From Vanessa cardui (taxonomy: Eukaryota > Arthropoda > Insecta > Lepidoptera > Nymphalidae), in NCBI RefSeq assembly GCF_905220365.1, contig NC_061135.1:17501-81500 (forward strand): a stretch of DNA of 64,000 bases. The letters run 5' to 3'. Positions 10,260 to 21,006 of this stretch are shown here, piece after piece (within the stretch, counting starts at the first letter, position 1; the number at the start of each line of letters is the position of its first letter). Under the pieces are notes generated by a model. That model made no database searches. It worked only from the letters and a program-made list of their open reading frames with translations, and was not told the DNA's origin. The position numbers and the translations under genes were made by a program.

Positions 10260-12743
10260 TTGCTTGAAGACATGTCAAAGCGTAAAAGTAGGATTAACGA
10301 ACCCATACAAAACTACTTTTACGAAAAACTTTCCCTACTTAACCAATGCGATATTAGTGGCAAGTGTGCTGTCGATTGCGTTATCCACGGCATTAGTGAT
10401 AGGACCACGAGGTCGAGCGCATTGGCGCTACGATGCGATGAACCTGATGATCTATTGAAGTTTTTAATTAGCAATAATAGAGATCCTTTCACTCCTCAAC
10501 AATTATCTTTGAAAGACCGTAATTATAATACATTCGACGATAAGGCAAGTCATCGCTCCAACGTGAAAACCAATCCTGGGTTGTTTTGCTATAATTGCAA
10601 AGAGAAAGGGCACCCGTTTTCTAGATGCCCAAAGCCTTTAGTGAAATGCAGCAGTTGTAATAAAGTAGGACATAAAGCTGAACTTTGTCGTTCCAAACAA
10701 GAGACGGAATCGAGAAAAGCCGATGGCGTGGCAAAAACTATGCTCATAAGTAGTTCGAAGCCTAACAATAAATTTATGAAGGAAGTAATTGTAGAAAATA
10801 TGCCGTACCAAGCGTACGTTAATCTAGGCAGTGAGGTATGCTTAATTGCACAGTCATGCTTGGCGAAACTCGGGATGTTTCACGACCAGATTCCATCAAC
10901 TATGATGGGTTTCGGCAATAACCTTGTGAGTTCATTGGGCTCTGTAATGCTAAACATATCTATAGATGGTGTTGATGCAACTGTCTGTTTCCGCGTAGTA
11001 GAGGATCAGTTTTTAGAGAAAGACTTGATCATAGGGCAAACCTTCACAGAACAACCTCACGTAGTTGTTTATAAAGACGTGAATAAGTTACAATTTATAC
11101 GCGTTGACTCTGACCTACCGAATTTTATTCAAAATGAGGATGATGAACGGTTTCATAAGGTCAGTATTGTAGCACGTTGTAACCTTCAAGGGACTGCTAG
11201 CGTCAAGGTCAAGACTGGAACGTTATTTAACGGTAGTATAATAGTTAATACGAAGATAGTTGGTAAGCTACGTGAGCAATATATTATTTACGGCGGGGTT
11301 TACGAAGTCAAAAATGGTTTATCTTACGTCACAGTACAACCCTGTGCCATTCCATGTCAGCTTCAGAAAAACTCGGTAATCGCCAGAGCCGAAAGAGTAG
11401 AATCGGTTTATAGACGTGTGAGCGAAGAAATTTCTACAGCTATAGACACTCGCACCGAATCTACCTCAGCGAAGAACTTTAACGAAGGTCTAATACAAAT
11501 AGGTGAAACGGTTCCTGAAGAAGCCAGAGCCAAGCTTATAGAAGTTCTGCGACGCCATGAACACTGTTTTGCGCATGGCTTGGCTGACCTTGGTTGTACG
11601 AACGCGACAGAAATGAACATAGAATTAAGCAGTCAGCGCCCCGTAGTTTATAGGCCCTATCGCCTGTCTTACCATGAAAGAGAGAAGGTTCGTAAAATGG
11701 TTCACGAGATGTTAGAAGCTGGCATCATTCGAGAGTCAACTTCTAATTACGCTAGTCCGATAATACTTGTGCGAAATAAGAACGGTGGAGTACGATTATG
11801 CGTTGATTACAGGATGCTCAATTCCTTAACCGTAAAGGAGAGATACCCTATCCCGATAATAGAGGACGAAGTGGCGAGGTTATCGGGTCAAGCGTGGTTC
11901 ATTACACTTGATCTAATGTCAGGTTATTATCAAGTACCAATTATGGAAGAAAGCAAGCATTTGACAGCTTTTATGACTCCCGACGGTCACTACGAATATA
12001 ATCGTATGCCGTTTGGACTAGCCAATGCCCCAGCTGTCTTCCAAAGAATGATGAACCATGTTCTAGGACAGGCTCGATTTAATAAAGCAACGGTTTATTT
12101 AGATGACTTGCTAATTTTTGGTAAAACGCCATTTGAATGTATATCGCGTTTAGAAGAGGTCTTGAAGTTGTTAGAAAATGCACACTTGAAACTGAATTTA
12201 TCTAAATGTAGTTTCTTACAAACAAAGATCGATTACTTAGGGTATGAAATTAGCGCGGCTGGTATACGTCCAGGATCTGCCAAAATTCAGAGCGTAATGG
12301 ATTTTCCCTTACCACTAAATGTTCATAACGTGCGCCAGTTTTTAGGACTTGTGAGTTATTTTCGAAAATTTATACAATCTTTTGCCCAGATAGCATACCC
12401 ACTTACGAAGTTGTTAAAGAAGAATGCGTCGTGGGAGTGGACGACTGAGCAGGAAGACTCATTCAATATCCTGAAATCTAAACTGATAGAAAGGCCGGTC
12501 TTGGCATTATATGATCCAACAGCTGAGACAGAGCTCCATACAGACGCTAGCAAGGTATGTATCGGAGGGATATTGCTCCAGCGTCCAATGAGAAGTCAAG
12601 GCCCATTTCATCCCGTTGCTTATTACAGCCGCCAGACGACACCAGAAGAAATAAACTTCCACTCATACGAGTTAGAAACTTTGGCAGTTATATGCGCCTT
12701 GAAGAAGTTCCGGGTTTATCTCTTAGCCGTTCAAAGTGGTTAG
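10260..12743 (+). pseudogene. pol: Gypsy copy 1 gag end, protease, RT and RNase H
   Basis: This 827-codon frame continues the capsid, then shows two CCHC knuckles from about residue 110 (CYNCKEKGHPFSRC and CSSCNKVGHKAELC). The protease region has YQAYVNLGSEVCLI, where the usual D-(T/L)-G-S aspartate is replaced by Asn. The RT has RLCVDYRMLN, LDLMSGYYQVP, PFGLANAPAVFQR and catalytic YLDD at about residue 615. RNase H follows (ELHTDASKVCIGGIL, NFHSYELETLAV). The frame breaks near 12735 by an indel and RNase H continues in the next frame. The apparent ATG at 10260 is internal, not a true start. Confidence 0.85.
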
Positions 12744-14253
12744 TGATTGCAGTGCCCTGCGCTCTACGTTTGAGAAGCGTGATCTGATACCCCGAATTGC
12801 TCGCTGGTGGATCGCTTTGCAGGAATTCGACTGTCATATCGAGTATAGACCGGGTACAAAAATGGGTCATGTAGACGCCCTTTCCAGGAATCCCACATAT
12901 GACACGGACATTACAGACCACGTTAGATATCCACCAGTACTGGTCATTTCGGACGAGGATTGGTTGCTGACCTTGCAACTAGGTGACCCCGAGTTGTGTC
13001 GGATTAGGGATATTGTCAGCAGTAAATTAGATTCTAAAGGATTAGCCTACATAAGAGACAATTATGTGTCAAAGAACAACAAATTGTTCAGATGCCTTGG
13101 GGGAGATAAGGAGAACGTCAGATGGGTGGTCCCTAAGGGTGCGAGATGGCAGTTGTGTAGGATGAATCATGACGATATAGGTCACGTTGGTTATGAAAAA
13201 ACCCTGGAACGCTTGAAGAAAAGTTACTGGTTTGCAAAAATGAAACGATTTACGAAAAAACATGTTAGTGCATGTATAGATTGTGCCTACGCTAAAAAGG
13301 CTGCCAGTGGGCGAGAGGGATTGTTACACCCTATAGAGAAAGTTGCGATTCCCTTTCACACACTGCACGTTGACCACCTTGGACCCTTCGTGAAGTCGAA
13401 AAGGGGATTCACACATACACTAAATGTCGTGGACTCCTTCACTAAGTTCTTGTTTATTAAACCTGTATGGAGTACTAGTACTCAAAATTTGATAAAGGCA
13501 TTGCAAGACATTTTTGACATATTTCGAGCACCTGATAGATTGGTTAGCGATCGAGGTTCTTGTTTCACTGCTCATGCATTCCGAAGGTTCTGCCTTGAGC
13601 GAGGCATAAAACACGTGCTAAACGCGGTGGCAAGTCCCAGGGCTAACGGTCAAATAGAGCGCTACAACAGGACCATACTTGACTGTTTGACAGCCCAAAA
13701 TTTACGGGACAATGAAAAGGAATGGGATAATAAAATTGGGAAATTACAATGGGGCTTAAACAATACGATACAAAAAACTACGGGAAAGACACCAGCTGAA
13801 ATTATGTTCGGTACATCAATGAACAGCGAAGTCAAACCAGTTTTGAACGCGGTCGTGGAAGATAATCGCAAGATCACCGACTTGCCCGACCTCCGTACCG
13901 AAGTGAAGGAAAGGATCGATGAAGCCCAGGCTGTGCAAAAGAAGCAGTACGACCGAAATAGGCACATTGCTCGTACATATACCAAAGGTGATTTAGTTAA
14001 AATAACAAAAGTTGCATTTCAAGGTAAAGGTCAAAGCACGAAACTAATGCCTTCTTACGAGGGCCCTTTTAGAGTCATTGCGGTTATAGGAAACGATGGT
14101 TACAGGGTTGCTCCAATCGCGGGTTTTGAGGGAATGAAAGGGAAACGCAAAACCACGGTTGCCGCAGATAGAATGAAACCATGGATTCATGTAGACTCAT
14201 TATCTTTAAATGAAACAGATAATGAAGAAAGTGATACTGAATCAATTGAATAA
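12736..14253 (+). pseudogene. pol: Gypsy copy 1 RNase H end and integrase
   Basis: The frame opens inside RNase H (SDCSALRSTFEK) and ends it at HVDALSRNP. The integrase has an HHCC zinc site (HDDIGH...CIDC) at about 13165-13290 and a DDE core: LHVDHLGPF, LVSDRGSCF and NGQIERYNR. A C-terminal basic segment follows (YEGPFRVIAVIGNDGYRV). The 505 codons are open throughout, so the integrase reading frame itself is undamaged. It lacks its own natural start because it is the continuation of the gag-pol frame upstream of the 12735 indel. Confidence 0.85.
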
Positions 14254-14437
14254 ATATGCTCTCAAGTCGAATCCCTTCCGGCCAGTTACGAAATACCCAG
14301 AACATAAATGTAATTTAGCCTAATGCTCGTACATTGCGATTTAGCTTAAATGTAAAGCGAAGATGTTGTTTTGTGTTGTTTCGGTCGAATGTGACCTGCG
14401 CACACATTCGTCCCTAACCTGATGCAGCACATTCAAA

Positions 14438-14577
<140 letters not shown>

Positions 14578-14865
14578 GTTCACACCTAAAATAATAATAA
14601 AAATTGAAATGTGTGTATTGACTTTAATATTTTTTAAGCTAACTTAAATAAATTTGTTTTTTTATTTTTATTTCTTTTACTTTATAGCAGAATATCGTGA
14701 TTAGTACTGTATAGTTTTCTTTCTTTCCATGTTCATGAATTCTAAACAAAATGTCACTTCTGTCTGTAAATATCACTTTGAGTTTTGCTAAACAAGTTAC
14801 GATATAATATAAAATAATTAAACTTAATTATTCCGATTTTAAGATCACTTTTCGATTATAAGTAT

Positions 14866-15097
14866 AGTTATAAGTGGTTACAAGGTTACAAAGATAGTTA
14901 TAAGTGGTTACAAGGTTACAAGGATAGTTATAAGTGGTTACAAGGTTACAAGGATAGTTATAAGTGGTTACAAGGTTACAAGGATAGTTATAAGTGGTTA
15001 CAAGGTTACAAGGATAGTTATAAGTGGTTACAAGGCTACAAGGATAGTTATAAGTGGTTACAAGGTTATTATCATAGTTATAAGCGGTTACAAGGAT
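14866..15097 (+). repeat. 30-bp tandem repeat, 7.7 copies, before the 3' LTR
   Basis: Units start at 14866, 14896, 14926, 14956, 14986, 15016, 15046 and 15076, each beginning AGTTATAAGTGGTTACAAGG. The first six and a half are nearly identical. The last two carry substitutions and the final one is partial. It lies in the untranslated 3' part of gypsy copy 1. Confidence 0.95.
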
Positions 15098-15307
15098 AAT
15101 AATTATTGTTTTTTTTTGACATATTTAAGTGTCTATTGAGTTGAATTATATAACGAAATTATTAGTTAATATATATACACAATTTGTATTTTGCTAATTT
15201 GTTGACGATTTATAAATTGTAATTAACAGTTTGTTTTATATAATTATTACAATAAAACAAAACTATTGTAATTGTTATGGGGAGTACCTATTATAAAATT
15301 GAATATT

Positions 15308-15617
15308 GTATAATATGTTATTAGAATGCCTCGTTCTGCCAAGTGTAAGGTTTTATATGGTTCCACCTGGTGCATGCATGAGGACATGCATGTCATCAGG
15401 ATGGTCGAGTGTAAGGTTTTCTGTAATAATATCTTTATTAGTAAAATGTTTTTTATCAACTGGTAACACTGGTGGCCGCTTGGCGGCGCGCGGGATTCAA
15501 ATCGGCCATCTTAGAGACGCGGACGCGGGAAGCGGATTCTTGGAAAAGTTTGAAAGTCTAAAGTTATATTTTAAAATATATTGTATGTGCAACTGAATAT
15601 TGGAGTTTAATTGAAAA
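15308..15617 (+). repeat. 3' LTR of gypsy copy 1
   Basis: It shares its last 205 bases with the 5' LTR. Upstream it has extra sequence: AGTGTAAGGTTTT occurs twice (15342-15354 and 15408-15420, 66 bp apart) and brackets a segment with a TGCATGCATG/CATGCATG palindromic core. The 5' LTR has only one copy of the motif. The 3' LTR could begin slightly further upstream, since GGGGAGTACC at about 15280 resembles a polypurine tract. Confidence 0.7.
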
Positions 15618-17156
15618 ATTATTTAAATATTATAATTTACACATTCACTATTATTATTATTATTTAACAAGTTCAATCCCTAGAATATTTTTTACACAAT
15701 AACGATATTAAACATTGATTTTCAAACGCCTTCAATATAGCAAATACAGACATATTGACTATCCCAAGTCACACACCACGTTGGGCCTGTTACCTTTTTT
15801 ACTGTGATGGGTATAATGAAAAATAATTTGGTTATAAGTACAATAGTTTAATGTATAGACTAAATATTTCATGAAGGCAATTAAGATTGAATCAAATACT
15901 TAATGTAATCAATTACTATTTGTTACGATGTTTATATAAAAATAATGCCAGCTAGACTCAGCGTGGGTCACTTGGGATAAAAGGGGGGTTTGAAAATTCA
16001 ATGGATTTATAATTACTAATTCAAGGTTGAAAAATAGGCGCCACTGACGAATACATTTTTGGATATTGAATGATCGAATACACCGTTCGCCAGGCCGGTG
16101 TAAGCTAAATTTATATAATAATTAAAGGGGGTCATCACATCACCAAAGTTTCCAGCTACACGTGAAGATTGCTAATTATTAAGGGAACAGACATGCCCCT
16201 ATGGAGTTGCAACAGCAGCTATCTGGACACACTCAACCAGGAAACTGCAGCCGTTTACTCTTAATATTTCAGCTTAAGAAGTGCACGTGGTAGGTAAATA
16301 AAATAAAAACCTCCTTCTGAAGTTTCAAAGTCCTGCTTACTCCAATTGATGATCTCAACTCCGGAGAACCATTTCAAAGGGTCAAAAAGCAATTTTTTAT
16401 GAGTCGGTAGAAATTATATAAAAGTTCTATCAAACTTCAAAACTTCGTTGTTAACATATATTCGCTATATACAGCATATCGAATTAGAAGTTTGAAATCG
16501 GTGTTAAGCCGATGGTTCAATAATGTAAAAAAGCGAAATCGTAAGTTCATGAACCTTTGAAAGGATTAACGAGTGTGACCAGTATCACTACCAAAGCCCC
16601 TTAATTAAAATGGAATTATATCCATATTTAAATCAAAGAAATAATTATGGAATAATTATTAAAATAAAGAAAAGCCAGTACAACAGTAAATTACTTGAAG
16701 TTAACCGTCAAACTCGTACTAAGGGTACTTATGGTAACAGTCGAGTTTCTTAATTTATGGTTGATTAGTATTTTAGTGCTTTTACGGAATCTATCTTTTC
16801 AGAATATGTTAATAATGGAGTTTTGCAGTTTGTTAAAACTGTTTACAATCTTATTCTACCGGACTAAAATTCGTAAATCTTCAATTCTTGTCTTAATCTA
16901 AATGTGTTAGTTTGAAATTCAGAAAGTTGTAGTCATGAAATTTGTGTTTTACAGTTACTTTTGACTCCTTGAAATGTTTCTCTAGAGTTGAAATCTTCAT
17001 TTAAAGTAAGCAGAACTTTGAAACTCCAGTAGGTAAATTACTGCTTAGAATCCTTTGGTTATTTGCTTAATTTTGGAATTGACGACTCTCTCCTATCGGT
17101 TCACTTCGTACTTATATAACAGATATTCACACGTCAATATTAAAAGATGGGCACAT
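15618..17156. other. Intergenic AT-rich DNA, no gene recognised
   Basis: Only short spurious frames are present, such as 16695-16901. No splice-consistent exon, RNA gene or recognisable element is seen. Confidence 0.5.
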
Positions 17157-17240
17157 GGTAGCTTCACTTAATTGTAAAATGACGATTCAAAAGTGCTTGT
17201 AAAAGCCTACTTGAATAAAGTTTATTTTGATTTGATTTGA
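17157..17240 (+). mobile_element. 3' end of a CR1/Jockey-type non-LTR element
   Basis: GGTAGCTTCACTTAATTGTAAAATGACG... through CTTGAATAAAGTTTATTTTGATTTGATTTGAT is the sense-strand version of the 3' UTR and TTTGAT tail at 7377. Only the last 85 bases are preserved, a severely 5'-truncated insertion. Confidence 0.75.
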
Positions 17241-17263
17241 TCTAGAGAATTTTGTGTGTGACC

Positions 17264-17307
17264 CCTGGGGTCACAGGGGTCGTAGGATGGACCCCTGTGA
17301 CCCCAGG
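17264..17307. repeat. Perfect palindrome, 18-bp arms, 8-nt loop
   Basis: CCTGGGGTCACAGGGGTC at 17264-17281 pairs exactly with GACCCCTGTGACCCCAGG at 17290-17307. It falls where the RT should read PQGS. The second arm looks like an inverted copy of the first inserted into the gene. Confidence 0.9.
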
Positions 17308-17745
17308 ACCTCTCTTATTCAATATCTTTATTAATTATATCACGGAGTCTCTTCGAAACTCCAGATACTTAATCTTCGCAGACGACCTTAAATTCAGTAT
17401 GGAGATATCGAATAGCGCCAATACTCAATCACTCCAAGAAGATATAGGCAGAGTCGCTGACTGGTGTCGCTCAAACGGCGTGGACCTCAATCCAGTCAAA
17501 TGGTCTCACTTGAGCTTCACTCGTTGACGAATAACTGTCGAAACCAAATGTCATATTATTAACAACAGTCCGGCAGAGAAAGAGATTTCTTCCGTGATAA
17601 TAATCGCTAAAAAGTTATGGTTCGACCTCCATATTGATCATGTCTGTAGATCCACCCGCAGAATGCTGGGGCAGAAGCCTGGTCCATAGTACACTAGAGT
17701 ATGGAACAGTGGTTTGGAATCCAAGCCACCAAAACCATAAAGATA

Positions 17746-18110
17746 TTTAAATAAAACTAATTATAACGGATGAATCGCGTATATTAATTATTTTTAAACA
17801 TCCCGACGTTTCGAGCACTTTGCAGTGTTCGTGGTCACGGGTAGACTAAGATGACATTTGTCTATTTGAAGAACAAAGGCGTGCAACCGGAACGTTACTC
17901 AAGACATCAATTGAGAAATCGTTGGCGGTAGTTGTAAATAATATTTCCTTTGTTCTTCAAATAGACAAATGTCATCTTAGTCTACCCGTGACCACGAACA
18001 CTGCAAAGTGCTCGAAACGTCGGGATGTTTAAAAATAATTAATATACGCGATTCATCCGTTATAATTAGTTTTATTTAAATGTGTAATAATCGCGAAAAT
18101 TTAAGACAAC
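17746..18110 (-). mobile_element. Palindromic element with 134-bp inverted arms, probably Penelope-like
   Basis: Arms 17746-17879 and 17947-18080 are exact inverted copies around a 67-bp centre, followed by an unpaired 30-bp end (TGTGTAATAATCGCGAAAAT...). A 12-bp direct repeat ACCATAAAGATA flanks it (17734-17745 and 18111-18122). The same ends recur at 41675-41843, also with a 12-bp duplication. The arms contain GTGCTCGAAACGTCGGGAT. Its GAAAC-GTC core with a preceding stem resembles the hammerhead-bearing pseudo-LTRs of Penelope-like elements, whose duplications are also of this size. A cut-and-paste MITE would normally have a short fixed duplication. Family assignment is inference. Confidence 0.6.
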
Positions 18111-18671
18111 ACCATAAAGATAGCTTAGAAAGTATACTAAGATGATTTATTAAACTTTACTCATTAGGATCTAACAAAAAACTACCCTACAAGGCGAGGT
18201 TAAATAGATTCTCTATTAGCTCATTATCTGATAGACGTATACTTGCTGACATGACTTTACCATTTAAGCTGTTAAACGGAACTATTGATAGCACCGAATT
18301 GCTGAGTCAGTTATCCCTCCGTGTACCCTCTCGTTTGCCACGGCATCGCATCTCATTGCTCAAACATAAATGGTACAGGACAAATCTTGGGTACCACTTC
18401 TTCTCACACCTAGGGTGTGCAAGCAGCATGGGGAAATTTGTGAAAGGAATGGGTCCTTTGATTTGTTTCGCGACAGCATAACGAAATTTAAGTCAAAGAT
18501 TTACAATGGCATTGTTTATCGTTCGTAACTTAACTTATGCTGTGTATTGTCGTGACTGTAGTTGTGTTGTTCTTATAGATATTCGTGGTTGTTTCATATT
18601 ATTGATTTCTCAGCTTGTGTTCGTTTTTCTTTTTTAAGTTACACTATTTTTATTAAGTAGCTTATGTTTTC

Positions 18672-18972
18672 AACCGACTTCAAAAAGGAGGAGGTAATCA
18701 ATTCGTCTGTATTTCTTTTTTTTTATGTTTGTTACCTCATATTGTTTTTTGATAGATATACTGTAGGGTTTTCTTGACTGACACCGGCTCCAAATATAAC
18801 AATAACTATAACTACGTTATATAATCGTAAATCGACTTTTAAGTAGTCTAATATTTTTCATTTCATTTTACTTAGGAGGACTTTAAAAAATATGTTGAAT
18901 ACGTATTTATTTTTATTACTTTTTAGTGCATATTCGTTTGTTTTAAAATAGTGTTTTCTTTGAAGTCGGTTT
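18672..18972. mobile_element. Short element with AACCGACTTCAAA terminal inverted repeats
   Basis: It begins AACCGACTTCAAAAAGGAGG and ends TTTGAAGTCGGTTT, a 12-13 bp inverted repeat. No coding capacity. Related text recurs at 19082 and, decayed, at about 38890-39130. This is a common lepidopteran repeat family by my recollection; class unknown. Confidence 0.55.
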
Positions 18973-19079
18973 TTCTTTTTGCTAAAATTTTATTTATGTA
19001 AATTCGTATTTACTTAAATACTCGTAGTCCTAGTTTGAGTTTTAATTTTAGCCTTATATGTTTTCGTATAGTTTTATTT

Positions 19080-19600
19080 TTTAACCGACTTCAAAAAAAG
19101 GAGGAGGTTCTCAATTCGTCGGGGCCTTTTTTTTTTTTTTATTTTTTATGTATGTTACCGAATTACTTGAAGATGGCTGGGCCGATTTTGACAATTCTTT
19201 TTTTGTTTGAAAGGGCATGTTTTATAGGTGGTCCCATTGTCAAGAGATCAGAATCTGATGATGGGATCCTGGAGAAATCGAGGGAACTCCTCAAATTTTA
19301 TAGGCACACCTATAGTGATTTCGGTTTTATTCAAAGTGCCTTGGTCATATGCTCACGAAAAGTGACATTTTATGAAGTGGAACTGATGATGAAGACCACA
19401 ACTAGTAATCAGAACCTATTAGTAAGTAACTATTTTACGGGCTTAGTTCTATTTCTTTAAGATAGTAGTCAAGCAATTGATGTTAGTAAACATGCCTATG
19501 ATGAAGTCTAGCTGATGGTGGACTACCAGGAGAACTCCTCAATGATTAACGGCATTAAAGTGAATGACAAACACTACCAATTGTAATTATAAATAACAAA
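19080..19600 (+). mobile_element. Second AACCGACTTCAAA-type repeat copy
   Basis: It starts TTAACCGACTTCAAAAAAAG, then a T-rich stretch and GGCTGGGCCGATTTTGAC. It carries the spurious frame 19035-19460. The right boundary is unclear and may run into the inverted repeat at 19618, in which case 19080-19992 would be one composite element. Confidence 0.45.
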
Positions 19601-19617
19601 ACAACACTGAAAAGCAG

Positions 19618-19992
19618 TAAATAATTTTTTATAAATTAAAAAAAACCGCCTTCAAAAATGAACTAAAAAGAAAAAAATAATCAGTTACATCCATATCCAA
19701 TTTACGATTTTTTAATCACCTTTTGAAGGCGGTGCCAACAAAGTAAATAAATTCCTATATTGAAATCATTTAATTTGTTTCGATAGGTTTGTCTAATGGT
19801 GTCATATATACAATAAATAGATTTAGTTTTTGTATGTATGTATTATGTACCTATATGCATATATAGCAATGTTGGCACCGACTTTGAGAGGTGATTAAAA
19901 AATCGTAAATTGGATATGGATGTAACTGATTATTTTTTTCTTTTTAGTTCATTTTTGAAGGCGGTTTTTTTTAATTTATAAAAAATTATTAA
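19618..19992. repeat. Fold-back repeat with about 125-bp arms
   Basis: Arm 19618-19745 (ATTTTTTATAAATTAAAAAAAACCGCC... to AAGGCGGTGCCAAC) is the near-perfect reverse complement of 19868-19992 (GTTGGCACCGACTTTGAGAG... onward), with an approximately 120-bp centre. Differences cluster near the inner ends. No clear target duplication was found. Confidence 0.85.
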
Positions 19993-20098
19993 GCTAGCTG
20001 TTATCTTTAAGTGAAATTATGTGTATAATTGCAACCGATAATTTTAATGTAAAATATCCACATGAAATTGTGTTGGTGGTTTTTTTAATCTATATATA

Positions 20099-20233
20099 TA
20101 AAAATGAATTGCTGTTCGTTAGTCACGCTAAAACTCCAGAACGGCTGGACCGATTTGGCTAATTTTAGTCTTGAATTATTTGTGGAAGTCCAGGGAAGGT
20201 TTAGAAGGTGAGTAAGTATGATAAAAATGCTAG
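20099..20233 (+). mobile_element. Helitron-like 5' end, split by gypsy copy 2
   Basis: It starts TCTATATATATAAAAATGAA after an A, then CTCCAGAACGGCTGGACCGA, a characteristic lepidopteran Helitron-like repeat start. It is cut by the gypsy LTR at 20234 and appears to continue after 25657 (CTAGCAATATAATAAAAACA). Boundaries on the right side are uncertain. Confidence 0.6.
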
Positions 20234-20914
20234 TGTGGCGAACGCGACACTTACCAGATCCCTACAACCTATATAACTTATATAAATAAAATATTATACA
20301 TATAATCATATAATATCTTATATATTTTTCATACATTAAATAATAAAGGTAACATAAATACAAATATTACTATAACATATGTACATATAACTATACTATA
20401 TATGTATACTATAATACTTATATACTTATATAAATTACATAATAAATACATATTATATATACATGTTATACACAGTATAAATATCTACACTTTAAAAATC
20501 ATATAAATAATTAAAATATAATATAATAATTTATGTAATGTCGGAAGGCAGTCGCCGCGCGATCGTGTAATAGAAATGTCTTTTCTAAATAAATTACCGT
20601 TACTTTGAACAAAGAAACGTATGCGCATCGGTTCGGCCGCCTTCCGTCAAGCAGTCGAATCCTAGATCTCGTACTGAACGCACGTCGCTTATCGCTTAAA
20701 TTTTGCTACACGATTTTGCACCTTAAGTCTTTGTATTAAGTCATACTTCCTTCTTTCATCTAAACTTACCTTCATATTTCTTTCTTCTCATTTCTATTCT
20801 GTGCTGTGCCTGCCTATCTTCGTGTTTATTATTTCTACGAGAAATAAATTAGTAGTGGAAGAAACTTTGTTTTAATCAAACCTCATCTACAACATCATAC
20901 ACAACTCCGCTACA
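20234..20914 (+). repeat. 5' LTR of gypsy copy 2
   Basis: TGTGGCGAACGCGACAC... to ...AACTCCGCTACA. The first half is AT-rich (TATATAA motifs). The second half holds a GC-richer block and GAGAAATAAATTAG, a likely polyadenylation signal. Promoter and poly(A) functions are those usual for LTRs. Confidence 0.95.
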
Positions 20915-20915
20915 T

Positions 20916-20932
20916 TGGTGACCCCGCTGAAA
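20916..20932 (+). other. Primer-binding site of gypsy copy 2
   Basis: TGGTGACCCCGCTGAA starts two bases after the LTR end. TGGTGACCCCG is complementary to the 3' end expected for tRNA-Trp, the primer reported for CsRn1-clade elements. Sequence match is seen; tRNA identity is from memory. Confidence 0.65.
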
Positions 20933-21006
20933 ACAAAGAAGCTGAAAACGAAGAGGATTAATTAACCAACTCAAGTAAGGAACACTAGATTATTTGGTGG
21001 AATAAA

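Larger units (their letters stand above)
17241..18534 (+). pseudogene. Jockey-type RT relic split by a palindromic element
   Basis: The frame at 17252-17527 encodes GPLLFNIFINYITESL, the catalytic block IFADDLKFSMEI and VADWCRSNGVDLNPVKWS, the RT palm and thumb of Jockey-group elements. Recognisable C-terminal sequence resumes after 18123 (frame 18251-18481: MTLPFKLLNGTIDSTELL and a proline/arginine-rich end). The N-terminal RT half is missing. The PQGS region before GPLLFN is replaced by a perfect palindrome at 17264-17307. The palindromic element 17746-18110 interrupts it. Non-functional. Confidence 0.75.

Noticed and set aside
14866..15097. CRISPR-like array
   Set aside because: Units are contiguous 30-mers with no spacers, inside a eukaryotic LTR element.
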